A stretch of DNA of 64,000 nucleotides from Taenia hydatigena. Taxonomy: Eukaryota > Platyhelminthes > Cestoda > Cyclophyllidea > Taeniidae. The position numbers and the translations under genes were made by a program. The notes beneath the pieces are model-generated. The model saw only the letters and a program-made list of their open reading frames with translations. It did not search any database and had not been told where the DNA came from. The stretch lies in the NCBI GenBank assembly GCA_036345935.2, contig JADWOT020000007.1:7356074-7420073 (forward strand), read 5' to 3'. Position 1 is the stretch's first letter. Each line of letters begins with the position of its first letter. Below, piece by piece: positions 46,871 to 59,767 of this stretch.

Positions 46871-48679
46871 TTGATAAGTCAAATTGAAGTGTTGATAGTT
46901 GATCCAACAATGAAAGATGCCCTTGAGGAAGAATGGATGGCGCCAATTGCAAAGCGGTGTTTAGTTATACTTGAAGGCGCGAAAAGAAAAATAGCTTAAA
47001 ATGCCAGATAGCCTGTGAGGATGGGCATAAGGCGGAAGAATATGAGCACAAAATGTGCCATAATAATATCAGAGGCTTTGCAGTCCATATAAGCTTCTCG
47101 TCGAATCGTTTAGGGATTATATAAATGGCGCTGATATCATTTGCGAGCTCGAAGGGAAGAGGAGGAAGAGAGGAGAAGGGAGTGGGATAGAGTTGAATGA
47201 AAGGAAACAGCATAGCACAGCCCAGGTGAGGTGTGAATTAGCGAGGAGGGAATAGTTTGGCTGAGTAGTATGGGATGCTTTTCGTGACCCATCTTCCCCA
47301 TCTTGCCTTATTTCTGCGTTCAGGCATGTGCGAGTTTTTGCACTCTGTATCACAAATCCTCTAATCAGATATTTGCACTTCTGAAGGTACCCATCTAATT
47401 CTTTTTAGTCATTTAACTTTTATTTAGCATAAGTGTAATTCTCAGAGCTTTTGAAATCTATTTTGGGTTTCTGTTTTGCTCTTGGTATAGGATGAAGTGT
47501 TAAATCACCAATGCTTCTACCTATTTGCAGTTAGTCATTAACTTCTCTGTTCGCAGTGACAAATTAGTACGTACACAATTGAAAAGTTGGATACTTTTAG
47601 GCCATTGGTCCTGCGACTTATAATGCAAATACTGTCTCGCCTTACCAACGCTATTCGCATGCAGGATAAAACTTTGAATCCTGTAGAACTGCCAAAGAAA
47701 CACTGGCATTGAGGTCAAGTACCTTCTCATTTGGATGGAAGTTCGGTAACTGGTGCGGTTGGCTCGTAAGAGTTTTTGCATTTCGCTAAGTACCTTGTGA
47801 TGGCTGACCCTAAACTGATCAAGAGGATGGTCAAGGAAGAAGTTGGGAGCAAAGTAAGGCTGTGAACCACCTAAGTGTTTCGTTTGGCTCGCGCTTTTAG
47901 GAAAGGGAGCACTTTGGGTGTTCATTATTTCATCAAGTTAGAGTTTGCTCTCCTACGGGCCCTGTCAGTAGTCCAAAGCCCCGCTCTATGCGAAATATAC
48001 ATTTCATCCAAGTATTAACCCAGGCTTAACCACAACAGCAACGTTTATTTGCATAGAGTTGCGTTCCTTCTGATTAGAGCATAGTCCCATCCCGCATTCC
48101 ATTTAAGTACAATGATGGGACAATATGCTTAGGACGGCGTCATTGTGTTTGCTTCAACATCCTACTAAACAATAGGGAGTCTACAATTTACTCGGAATAC
48201 TACTGCTTTTAGAATACGCAACTTAATAATGGTATTTGGTCTCTAATTTCCGCAAAAGAAGTAGCTATTATTAGAAGTTATCAGTGGCTGTGATGATTTT
48301 AACAGCTTTTAAACAATAAAGATGAGAGTTTTGCTTTCCTCAAAGTGTTTATTGATGCAGATCTGTCTGAAGTCTTGTCACCAATATTCCTTTCTGGCAG
48401 TCTGGGTTTAAATTGTTGATCCTATCTCATTTTGTAGCAATTAGTAATAAAAAGCATTTGTTGATGATTCTTGGCATTTGGTGTCTGTTATTTTGCGCAA
48501 ATTTGAAAAGCAAATAGATCAAGGGCAACAACTATAAAGAGACAGTTTGAGAGCTTACCATCTATCGAATTAAACAATCTCCTCCTCCCCTTTCTCCTCT
48601 CTAGCCCTCTTTTTAGGTCAAACACTACTAATTAGGCGCATTTTCTGCTAACATCTTCTAAATCATTCTCTTCACTGAC
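46871..48679. other. No supported gene
   Basis: The longest frame, 47,521-47,925 (minus, 134 codons), is hydrophilic with no recognised domain and no splice context. The frame at 46,965-47,353 is a pyrimidine-tract artefact. Confidence 0.35.
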
Positions 48680-49410
48680 AAGTTTTGCACTTAAGGAAAA
48701 CATTTCGATGCATTCGACCTGCATTACGCTTTGGTTACACCCATAGAATGTCAATTTATAGCATTTGAATGATAGCAGAGCTATAAAAGAAGCTATACGT
48801 CACGTGAATGATTAAGTCTCAAATCAAGTAAGTGGAATGGTTGCATCATACACCCCAAAACGCACTTATCACCAACTACGACATTATGGAAAGGTGGAAT
48901 ATAAGCACAGTGCAGTTTTGAAGCAGAAGTACATAAGATGGAAGAGTACTTCTTTAATTAGACAACTTTAATCGCTGCTGTCATGCTGTGCACTGAAAAA
49001 TATCCCTTTCTTGATTACCACTTCAACACCGGTGTCACACAGATGCCTCGCCTTCCTCCTCTTCCCATCTCACTGATCCCAGTATCGGCAGCTCAGTCAG
49101 ATCCGCGCACCACACTATTTAATTGATTTCATCGAGAGCTCCGATTTGACCACCTCTTCCTGCTGATGCAGATGGCACTTCTTCATAAATAAGGCAGCAT
49201 GAGACTATGTGGAGCCGTTCGCGGCATTTTTGCGCAAAAAGTCGCACAACCATTCTGTTAGGCCCCAGAACCCAACCGAAAACGCACGCATCACAAGATT
49301 GAATTTAACGCTGCAACCTAAACCAAAGTTCTTAACCATTTAGTTAAACACTTATGATTAACCGCTTGTGGCATCGGAGTTACATTGAGAGGCCATTAAT
49401 AAGGGTAGCC
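48680..49410 (+). repeat. Repeat C, copy 2
   Basis: Direct diverged copy of 27,545-28,172; landmarks are given under copy 1. In both places C lies close to a B copy, but B is inverted near C copy 1 and direct near C copy 2. C and B therefore do not travel as one fixed unit. Confidence 0.75.
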
Positions 49411-52115
49411 TCATAAAATCGCGGTCGTAAGTGCAATACTCGTTCCTCCCTTCCTTCCTTCTTACTTTATGCAGGAAATTCTGTGGCTTGCGCCGTGGAC
49501 TCCTAGCACTTCTCATATACCACTGACAAGCTGTGATGGCTGACACCGGGGCTTAAAGTAAGAGACGGGGAACGAAATGCCTAAGTGGTTTGATCCCTTT
49601 GGGTCGCCACCACTACGCCATCGTCTTTGGGCAATTCCAGTAGCCCCAAACCTGACTGCATGCATACCCTTTACTGGATCTCCTTCTTCTTCAGGCTAGT
49701 CCCAAAATTCTCAAGCTCAAGCACAGAAGCACACTTTCATGCACAAAATATTGCACTTGTGCTGCTTTCTTGCATCCCTTGGCCCCTCTTCTCCATTTTA
49801 GCCCACACCTCAGGAAACTGTGCACACAGTAGAGCTTGCGTTCAGCCGAATCGCCTCTTCGTCATCGCAGTTGCCGTGAGTCGCGCTAACGACAATCAAT
49901 CACTTTTAGGCAAATATTTTGTCAGCCCTACTGCATCAAACATTTTATTAAGCCGCATCAAGAACAGATGTCGCCCTGTGCTTTAGCACAACCACCATCC
50001 TCATGCACACGAACACCCACTAATCGCCACCACCAACGCATATTATGCAGTCGACTCAGAGACCACGCCATCAAATGACACTCTAAGCCACCGCAAAAGC
50101 CAATGAGCTCGTCATAAACATCAACCACTACTACTTGAAATTAGACCATATGCATGGCAAGGTAAACCAGCAAAAAACCAACACTTCTAAAGTAGTCAAG
50201 TTTTGCAGTGGACAAAACATTCTCCATGCATTCCACGAGCAAGAAAGCACCTAGTTGTCAGTGTCTAAACAACATTCTCAGTCGAGTGCCACAGAAGGTT
50301 GAGCAGCAGTGGTGGAGCGAATGCAGACAGGGTTGATCCCACTACTCGTGACCAGTGAGGAGATGGATGCGCTAGCAGCACCAATACCTGTTTGGTTTTC
50401 ATTACAAGATTATTTTATCGCAATTCGTTTCGTTTACCAGCACACCCTTACTCCTCCCAAGATTCGTCTTGTAATGGCAGCTTGGTACACGTCTCAGGCG
50501 GGTGAAGTGATCGATGCGCCGATAGCGTAACATAAGTCACTTCTAGTTACAACTTAGGTAGTCTGCCCGTCAGTCGCCATGGCACCGATTCCAACGTATG
50601 TAAAGGAAATCAATGTTAAATCGGTAGTCTTTAAAGCTTGCTTTCCACCGACTGCTGATGAAAAAATAGGTGGGGTGTAACGTCCGTTTGCGCGTCCATG
50701 ACATCCTCCTTCACACCTGCCGTAGGTGTAAACTAGGTGTCCCACTATCCAGGTCAAAAATGACCCAAAATTATTATCTTTACATTGGTCTTCAGTTTCA
50801 AGCGCGTTAGCTACAACAAAACTCCTCACCACCATTGGGAACTATAAGAGCTGCCTCAGAGTGATGAAACTATCGTCACGCAGTCCACCGACTCACATTC
50901 AGACCGCGCACTACCTTACCTCACAACATTCCTTTGCACAATACCGATCGGAAACACTCACCACGAAGAGCGTGAGGCAAGAAGGTGTCAGTTTTGGCAT
51001 CTTTGAGGATCAGGTGATCATATCAAAGATGCATGAATCTCAACAAATCCGTACTAATAAGATAGGCGGAAGAGATGATCTAACGCGAAATCTTGTGACA
51101 CCGTTGCAGTGAAGCAATAAAGGAAAGAGATAGGGAGGTGGTGAGTTTGAGAGATAGAACTGGCGATCGTCAAGTAGGTCGATAAACAGAAAACTCGATC
51201 ATTGGGCAGGCGACTCTACGAAGAGAAAAAGTAACAGATCCCCGTCCTTGCTCGCCTCTCTACTCGAATTCTACTAACCAAATAACTAATCCACAAAAAT
51301 GCGCACTTTTCTTTTAAAGCTACAACTCGACAACCAACTATTAGCCTCTTGGCAAGAGGGTAATGCGGTTACGAATAATGACTACTACGACTGAAGAAGG
51401 GAGAAGAACCAGTCAGAGGTCACCACATCATTGTAGCAGCGAGGATGCAAACGCCGAGATGATTGGTGCATTGCCTTTGGGGCAGTTAACGTAACCTTGC
51501 ACCTTGACTAAACGTCCCAGCTATGCGCGTTTTAGAAGCTGTCATCCCAAGAGGCCTTTTGTGATGACAACAAATGCACAAAGTTTGATGGTTTTGATAA
51601 AAGTACTAAACAGAGTTCGATTTGAACAATGTAGTGTCGTTTGCATCATTTGTTCTCGACTTCATAGACGCAATAATAACTGCCGAATGACCTAACAAAA
51701 TGGCTGGCAGACTTATTAAATCAGATTTGGTCAAATATAAAACAGTACACAGGTTTCAGAATAAAGGATGACTTTCTTCAGATTTGGAAGACAATGTAAA
51801 AGGAGTACAAGAGCGACAAGCTTGCCAGTCATAAGTGTGCTTGCTGAGACATGCCCAGTTGATGTACCAATGCGTGGTGCATTAACTACCGATATGAATT
51901 GGAGTTGAAACCGTTTAATTGGAAGCAGGAATTACATTTCACTGCGTATAGTTGCACCTGATACAACGCGATCAATGCACCACGCTTTTCAACATCCAGT
52001 CTGCTTCCTCGACTAGCAGCAGCGCCATAATGTTAAGGTACGAGGAACTAAATGTTGAAGTTCTGCGATAAGGTTACCAATCAAATCAGCGGATCGACGC
52101 CCAGTTTAATAGTGA
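49411..52115. other. No supported gene
   Basis: Frames at 49,627-49,986 (plus, 119 codons, hydrophobic), 50,309-50,530 (plus) and 50,554-50,835 (minus) are of chance length. A 13-bp near-match inverted pair (GCGTGGTGCATT near 51,872 and its complement near 51,974) was noted but is too short to interpret. Confidence 0.35.
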
Positions 52116-52283
52116 TTCGGGCTGCACACCAAAGCACTGCTTGCAGCAGAATACTTACGACTTCAGCTTGTGTTTGTTCGAATCACGCTTGCTAATGCTG
52201 CAGAGGATGCGGTTAAATTTTTTGGTGGAAAAGAGCGCACTCAAGTACTCTTGCAGAAGCTGCTGCGACTGCATCCGCACTAG
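52116..52283 (+). CDS. Candidate exon fragment, unknown protein (55 codons)
   Basis: The frame encodes a helix-rich stretch including RITLANAAEDAVKFFGG and TQVLLQKLLRLHP, composition typical of helical-repeat proteins. A plausible acceptor (CACTGCTTGCAG, AG at 52,145-52,146) lies within it, so the exon would start at 52,147. It ends at a TAG (52,281-52,283), and I see no donor before that. Family not recognised. At 55 codons the open length is not significant; the call rests on composition and the acceptor only. Confidence 0.22.
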   Translation, partial: FGLHTKALLAAEYLRLQLVFVRITLANAAEDAVKFFGGKERTQVLLQKLLRLHPH

Positions 52284-54686
52284 ATCCTACAAGCACGGCC
52301 GATTTTGCCTAAATAAATGGTGGCGCAAAATTTAATGACACAGATGTCACGATGCGATTGTAAAATGACGTAAAGAAGGGGAAGTTAAATCCAAACACAC
52401 TCAAGCAATTCACTAGGTGATTTTTGAAGGAAGGCCTAATTGTTACCGAAGCTAATCTGGTGCAACGAAAAAGCAAACAACTTCATATACATCATCGATC
52501 CCGCATCATCATAAAGGCTAGGATGGGCAAATATTTTGGCATATTCTTCTTGCTTCTTTTAACAACTCACACCTCTTTATATGATGTCTCACCTCTACTG
52601 TGGTCAGTAGAAAGCACTGCATAGCCGCAGACAAAAAAAAACACACTAAACGACGACCTTAAAACGACCAAAATCTAATTCACGAAGAAGCAAAATTATT
52701 TTAAGAAAAAGTTGCCCAAAGGGCAAATCTGTACAAATTTTAGCGCAACTATATTTAGAATACTGTGTAAAAGCAGGCGCATGTTTGCTCACAGTTGGTG
52801 TTTAAAATTTATAAGGGCAACTTTTAATTGCAATTATAAATGCAATTATTCAAAACAGAACAAATGCTTATATAAGGATGCTAAATCGTTGAACAATAAT
52901 GTGAAACAACAATTTAGAGGAATGAAAAGGAAAACAAAACAATGCATGTTAATGTGGCATCCCGACGAACTCTGTAAGACAAAAGGAGATATAGTTGTAA
53001 TACTTCGTATGTTCGGACTGCCGGTTTCGGTCTCAGCTCCACTCCCTCTGTATAGCGAATACATATTCTGCCCTGGCATTGTGCATTCCCTTACCCTCAA
53101 GGAAGTCTCAGGATGCTACAATAATAGCCAGGCTGAATTCCTGCATTTGGCTTACAGAAAAGGATTGGGACTTTTGGCGCAGATTGGAGTTTAAACCAGT
53201 GGGTCAATGCGAATTGGTCAACCAAGTGCGCATTACGTAGGCTGAGCCTTAACTAACCTCCCGCGTTGATCATCACAACGCATCCAGAATTGAAATGGAA
53301 ACACCCACTAGCGATTCGTTCCGGTCACCGAACGTCATGCCGCTAAAGAGACAGCTTACCAAATCACCACCTATGCATCATAGTGCTTTGAGTGATTTGG
53401 AAATTCACCCAATTTAGAATTGGGTATAGGGATGCGAAATTTTGTTGACTATTACGCGCGTCTACAGCTAGATGCTAGAAGATGCACCTGAAGTCATATT
53501 TACGAAACAGAGTATGGAATCTAACGCAGTTCTATAGGAATAGGGTCTCACCCACGTTCACATTGTTGGAGTCCTTACGCAGGTGTAATAAGGAAATTCG
53601 ATAGCAATTCTGTATCACGCTTCACGGCTAGTTTCACTTCGGCTGTTAATAGCCTGATGGCAGAACATGAATGTTGGATGGCTGCCGAAGTTTGACGACG
53701 TCGTTTGCAGTCATTATTTTATGGGTCGTCAGTGGTTCACCCATTCGTAACGTATGCACTCCTTCTGCCTTAACAGTAGAAATCAGGATTGATTACCTTT
53801 AAGATAGGATTCGCTCTCCGCTACCATCAGTGTGGTACCCCTACACTTCCTTGAAGAGAGAAGACATGATATTAGGACAGAGCATCTGTATACTAAGTTG
53901 GAACAGGATGAACTACATTCGCAGCCCCGTGCCGCAAGAGAAACCTAATTGCATCGAAGCAGGTAGGTGCATAGCACTACTCTTCCCTTGGGTCTCTGCT
54001 GCCTTTTATTTATTCCAAAGCAATAAACACGTTACAATAGACCTAGTCCGTTCGGGCTCGGAGTAGCCGGAAAGGAAGGCGGGTAAGCAAGGAGGGTGCC
54101 ACATCCATCAAAATAGTATATTTTATGCACGTATGCAACAGTACTTGTACGAAAATGTGGCGTTAAATCTGTTTTAAATATGATATATGAATTTGAAGAA
54201 CAACGTTTGACAGCTTTGTAAGCGGCAAGTTCTCTGTTTATCCTCCCCACTTAGTCCTTTATAGCCTTTCAACAAACAGGACGATTTGATTGACTCAGGT
54301 TGATTAATTGCGGTCATTAAGAACTGGTACGGATTTGGAGATCGGGATACTAAGGCCCTCCTTTCTTTCAAACATTCAAAACTGCTCGTCCATCGCAAGA
54401 TTTCCTTTGCTTGCTTGCTGTTAGACCCGATGGTACATTCAAAACAGCATAAGGATTACATAGCCTTCTCCACTTTACCGACACTGTCCAGTGCCACACT
54501 TATTAGCTGTCCTTAATGTTACCACGTGTGATTTTCTACCTTTATCAGAGCATAAACCTCACTTTCGTGTCCGACTGGTGGTGCACCCTTGTAAGGTCAC
54601 ATCCTGTTGTGGTGAATGGCTATTAGCTGGGTTCGGCGTTACGCAATGTAAACAAGGCAGTACGTGAGTACGGGAATCTTCACTAC
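52284..54686. other. No supported gene; holds the longest open frame of the window
   Basis: The 160-codon frame at 52,712-53,194 (plus) is Cys/Lys-rich with no domain, signal peptide or Kozak context that I recognise. The opposite strand is also open for 84 codons. About 0.4 frames of this length are expected by chance, so I do not call it. Frames at 53,830-54,066 and 54,032-54,398 are similar. Confidence 0.35.
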
Positions 54687-54938
54687 TCAAAGCGCGTCTT
54701 TGCTCCAATGGAGGCGGAATTCACGGTACGGCTTGTAGTTTTGTATGAGGTTGCCTTCTCGTAGGCATTGGTCTTGCTCAGTCTGATGTAGGACATTTAT
54801 AAGGATCTCTGTGCGATGCCGAGAGCTCTCTTTGATGGTTGCGTATTCAATGCCTGTTGGGAAGAGCTCGAAAGACATTTCACCTTTAAAGTCTGCAAGC
54901 ATCCTGTATGAGAGGAGATCACGCCTTCGGCTTAAATC
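54687..54938 (-). CDS. Candidate coding segment, unknown protein (83 codons)
   Basis: The frame begins DLSRRRDLLSYRMLADFKGEM and ends at a TGA or TAG-type stop. It is charged, with a balanced globular composition (for example FELFPTGIEYATIKESS and CLREGNLIQNYKPYREF). An ATG lies at 54,902. No splice site, promoter or family is identified. The opposite strand is open too (54,811-55,041), which weakens the case. It may belong with the segment at 55,233-55,469 on the same strand, but no linking evidence exists. Confidence 0.2.
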   Translation of the reverse strand, partial: DLSRRRDLLSYRMLADFKGEMSFELFPTGIEYATIKESSRHRTEILINVLHQTEQDQCLREGNLIQNYKPYREFRLHWSKDAL

Positions 54939-55232
54939 TCAGCCTTCAGATCACGCGGCTTTAATGAATGTGTTTAGTAGCCCGATTAGTACTTGGTTCG
55001 TTCTTTTACTTGTCCGATGTGATTTAGGTCCTAAGAACTAATCGTGAATGCCGCTAATTGCGTAAATTTCAGAAAAGATATCTTAAACATCCCCCTTTTT
55101 CCTAACCACAGCTCTACAGCATAAGGGCTGTGCACAACAAAAGTGAATTTACAGTAGGTGCAATTTATAGTACAAAATCTGACCGTCTGTTCTCCATTCC
55201 CTTAAGTCGGGCGCACTTTGCATTTTTTACAT

Positions 55233-55469
55233 TTAAAAGTTGAGCAATGAACGATCTTCATTAACATTCCAGGATGTAATAGAGAGGGAAACACACGCTC
55301 TTATGTCATTTATGGAACTGATATGAACCGCCCTTAACGCATGTATGAAGCAGTCTTTGGTGACTTTCAAATGACTCCCATAATAGTTTCCAACTTCTGC
55401 CACTACCACTTCAGCTACATTCCTCCTCATGGCATCGTTACATCTCTCCACACTGTTTACTAAGTGTTT
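55233..55469 (-). CDS. Candidate exon, unknown protein (78 codons)
   Basis: After a plausible acceptor (CAACACTGCTACAG, AG at 55,471-55,470 on the minus strand) the frame is open for 78 codons to a TAA. The product starts KHLVNSVERCNDAMRRNVAEVV and continues with a YYGSHLKVTKDCFIHALRAV stretch, a believable globular mix of charged and hydrophobic residues. No family is recognised and no donor was assigned. It lies 300 bp upstream, on the minus strand, of the 54,687-54,938 segment and could be the preceding exon of the same gene, or both could be chance. Confidence 0.25.
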   Translation of the reverse strand, partial: KHLVNSVERCNDAMRRNVAEVVVAEVGNYYGSHLKVTKDCFIHALRAVHISSINDIRACVSLSITSWNVNEDRSLLNF

Positions 55470-58400
55470 CTGTAGCAGTGTTGCTCAATGTGCAAGAAAT
55501 TTTATATGGCTACAGATATCGCGTTTGTAGTGAATGCAGCCTCATCGAAGTGGCAGTGCTGAAACAATGTGGAAGTTAATTGCTGTTAATGACTTCGATA
55601 TCTGACGACTCATTGGCAGTGCAATTCAGTTGTGGGTGTGCCTTTCGCTTGTGCTTAGTCTTCTATAGTACGGAAAACCAAGCATCCCCCCCACGCCTTC
55701 CGCCTCTTGATCGGCACCTTACAGTCTATCATCTTTTATTGTTGCTGTTCGACACTCTTCTACTCGAATATTCATGGAATAACGATTCGCATTTTGATGC
55801 TTTCATTCTGTGTGAGGCGGATTGTTTTCTCAGAGCAAATGTGTTGACGCACTCTGCAGCAATATAGCCGCCTACAAGAATGCGTGGATAGATTGGTCGT
55901 AGAACGGTATGTTTTACCATATTGGGGCGAAATTTCAAGTACTCTGGCTAATGCCGCATAACTGGTCATGACAATCCCTTTCTTACTTATTTTCCCCCAC
56001 CGAAAGAAAGGTTGGTTTGTGCAATACGGGCCTACTTGGGTATTAGAAAGTAGTCAGCATAAGCAGTATCGTGACTCGTGTCTATCCCGTTGTCTTGACG
56101 AGTAAGGTTGCACACTTTGATACCTTAAAAGCACCTCGTCGCAAAGCCAAATTTGATCTGTTTTAGCAAATTATTTTTCCAAATTCATTATCCTCTATAC
56201 ATTTTAACAAGCAATGTCAGAACAAAGCCTTGCATCCTTCACTCGCGCCATACTATTTTGTCTCTTAAAAGCACGCCTTCACTTCTTATTTAGCCCTCAA
56301 TCAACGTATTTCAGCATTCTATGCAAAACACCATTACAAACCAATGTTCAACAAAGTAGTCACTTATGATTTTTCAATCCTTTAAAGCATTTGACCATGG
56401 TTTGGTCAAATCAATGCAGAATTCTATATAATATTCTATTATGAGTTGTTCTTTGTTAACTAAAACGCAACCATTTGCTTAAGCAGCATAAAATACAAAA
56501 GGGGTTAAATAACAATACAGAAAACAGGGCGAAGTTCCTTAGACAGATTAACAAAATCCATTGTAGCATCGTCTTTTGTAGTGATGCACTTCTTCATCCC
56601 TCCCTCGGAAACGTAGAAATAAAGCGAAACAGTCGAGCCTTCACACAGATTCTTATTGTCTCCACGCAATTAGTAATGTGATGGCAAAAGAAGTAGATAA
56701 ATAGAAGATCTTTGAAGTAAAATCAGGAAACGCATCTTAATTTGCATTCATGCCAAGCTTGGATATGTAAATTAATTGTCGTATTTGACTGTCCACATCT
56801 GTCTGTAAAATATGGCAATGCTTCTCCTAAAATTACTGTCCGCTGACATGATGCACAGGTTCTTCTAGAGAAAGACGCTAAGAGTTTAAATAGTTCGCAA
56901 ATATGGTTCCGGTCATTTGACTTTCGTCGGAATGCTAAGTCACACTTTCCACCACCACCACCAATATTGCAGCATTACATCGTGCAACGCACTCAGAATA
57001 TGATCGAATCTAATAGTTTAAGATTGCTAACGGTGCAAACATGTTTTCTCGGTTTTTCGTAAGAGATTCTATGTTAGAAGTTCCATCGCTCCTGCTCATA
57101 CAAATTCCAACATTGTAATGATTCATTCGCATGATGCCGTATAGTGGATCACTCTACAACAGATGCAGCGTCTGTGCGTTAACGAAGAAAGGAGGGTTGG
57201 AGGGACGAGCCGCCATCAGATCCCGACACATGTCGCGATTAAATATTATACTAATCGCATCGCCATATGATCGTCATTGCAAATCTGTACAAACCACTCA
57301 GCAGCAATCGTCGACAAAATTCAAAATCATCCAAATCGGCTTATGCACACGGAGCATCTCCGTCGTCCACTCACTTTGTGTGGCTGTCATCTAATGCTTA
57401 CAATGTCTGCAGCCCATTACTTTTGATTCTGCTGACCGCAATTAACAAAGGGTTGGTTTTAACTCGCCGGTCTCGCTGATTTACAGCTGACGATGTTCGT
57501 TTGCTCTCTCTGTTAAAAATTGACATTGAGAGCAAACTGGCATGTGGTCAGAATGCGTGGAGCTAATTGTGGGCAAAGATTTGTTGTAATGGTAGGGTAA
57601 TTCCACCAAAGACATAGAAACAAGAAAAAGGTGTGAGTTGGATGCAAAGGTTTGGCTGCACCCCTCAAAACGAATTTGTCTGACGAGCGCTTCCATGTTG
57701 GAAATGCATAAAAAGGCGTAGAAACACATCGTAATTTTGGTTGTTACATGCATGCCTCAAGAAGCTCATTTACTGTGCAATTATTAGCGAGCATGGAAGA
57801 AGGTCGCCCAAATGAAATAGCTAAAGAGATGGTGAATAGTCGAGTCGCCAGATAAGGTCTCACAAAATGAAAATTTACACATTGACAACTAAGGAACAGA
57901 CCATTTCATTTAAATCACACATTCTGATTTAGCGCGAAACCAAAAAATATTGCAAACTAATTATGCAAAAGTGGAAAGCCATTTGCATGTGTAGAATGGA
58001 AGCAAAAGTTGGCCAACGGCTTTTCCACTGCCACGAGAGGAGCATGCTGTCAGTTCGCTCTTCTCCCCATCTGCGTAACTTAGTGACTCAGACACCTCTC
58101 TTTCGTAGACCGCTGCGCGTACTTCATTCCGTGTACTGTAGTAAGCGTCCTAACTCCGTATCTGCAGCTGCATCCTCTGAGATGGTTGGATAATAAAGCA
58201 GCAGAGTAGGGACATGACCCATCAAGAAAAGCCGTGTATTAGCGAAAAGAAACCCACTTATGCCACTAGAGGTGAAAAAGGCCGAGCAGGGCATCGTCGT
58301 GCTTGCAATCGATTATGCAGAGGAGCAACAGCAGCACCATCAGCCAGAGCTGTTAGCCATTATGTCCAACATTCGACAGTGGAAGAGCAACAAATTGATA

Positions 58401-58827
58401 GAGTGTGCACGTAAGAGCGATGGGCCAGGGAGTGAATGAGTGGGTGGCTTTGAAAAGCATCAAGGTAGCAGATATTTGTTGAGAAACTTGGCAGTACTCA
58501 GTAGGCAGGCACATACCGTTTGGGTACGTTAGCAAAGACTGCAATATGACAACAAAAGGTTGTTCTAAGATGCGTCGTTTTGTTAGAAGGCATTGTCAAA
58601 TGAAGCATTCCCATCCAGTTGTCAATGCTCATGACCTAAGGATACCTTCAAACGTCAGATCTGCAGATTTAGTCTGATTGAAAGTCAAAGTCGGTGCGTC
58701 ATTTGACCATTCTTGCGCCCCGTAAAGCCTTTCCGCCTTAGTAATGCTGGTATTGGCTTCTTCACACTGCCATTACCATTGCACAGACGCGTTGAGGACA
58801 AAGAGATGCTAATGACACCTAGCTGCG
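55470..58827. other. No supported gene; short (CCA)5 run at 56,949-56,963
   Basis: The only simple repeat seen is a 15-nt CCA run. Frames such as 55,580-55,867 (plus), 57,131-57,394 (plus) and 57,481-57,753 (minus) carry no recognised motif. Confidence 0.35.
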
Positions 58828-58851
58828 TACAATGGCACTAGTGCCATTGTA
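58828..58851. repeat. Perfect 24-bp palindrome
   Basis: TACAATGGCACT followed immediately by its exact reverse complement. There is no loop, so it is a two-fold symmetric site and not a hairpin with a loop. Pairing stops one base further out on each side. Confidence 0.9.
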
Positions 58852-59767
58852 ATGCTCCTGCTGACCGGCACGTTATGTCGTTGAAATTTTGCCGACTGGC
58901 AATCGAACGAATAGTTTGAGCTATACTGCCATTAGATATTTAAGTGCTAGCTGCTCATGTGACCCATGAGTTGGCATATAGTCCTTCAGTCTAATACTAG
59001 TTTACACGCACCCAAATAGCTGTCATTGTCTATGCCTTCCCGATAGGTCATACGAGCGGACCTTGAGGTGCACAATTCGAATTGAGTCTTAAGGAGAATA
59101 CTGAATGCAGAATGATCAGGATTAAATCTACTGATAAGTGGGTGGGTAATGGTCAACGAATAATCGCTGTCTTCTTCCACCGTTCAGGACCTATTGTTAG
59201 CCCAAATATCGATTCTGTTTCGTCTTTCTAAATGACCTTTTTAGACAGTAAAGTGTGCCTAGAAACTATAGCTCCCATCCGCTTCTCCCGCCCGCAAAGA
59301 TTATTACTTCATACCGATGAACCCAGATCTTAATTATCCCCGCAGTTAGACTAATTCTGATTAATGAATGCAGATGGCTGTTTTTTGGTGTAGACCACCC
59401 GGTGCCAATGCAAAATGACGCAGTGAAATCATTAAGTAGGGAATAGCAGCAGGACATCTACTGTGAAGCTTGAGGAGGGGTATAAAGAAACAAATAAAAG
59501 TGTGGACCACAAAATACCATCAAAGCATACAAAAATATGCAATTGTTGCTCGTTTGTAGAAAGAAGGGTGAATAATTTGCACTTGTTTCGTTTAAGATCA
59601 CATGAACGATGTAGAATAGCAATAAACACCAAGAAGCGACCCTTGCTGTGCATTCTGCAAAGGAGTTATGTGAGACGGCCACACAAGGACATTCGATTGA
59701 CACCGCTGGTTTGCGTATAGTGGACACAAGTGTAAGGAGAGAATGCAAATGTATTTTGTTCGGAATA
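58852..59767. other. No supported gene
   Basis: Overlapping sense and antisense frames at 59,432-59,801 (up to 106 codons, minus) are compatible with chance. No repeat was recognised. Confidence 0.35.

Noticed and set aside
51869..51986. Short inverted pair GCGTGGTGCATT
   Set aside because: About 12-13 bp with one mismatch and over 80 bp apart; too weak to separate from chance.
52712..53194. 160-codon open frame as a gene
   Set aside because: The length is within chance expectation for 64 kb at this composition. No domain, no splice or promoter context, and the opposite strand is also open.
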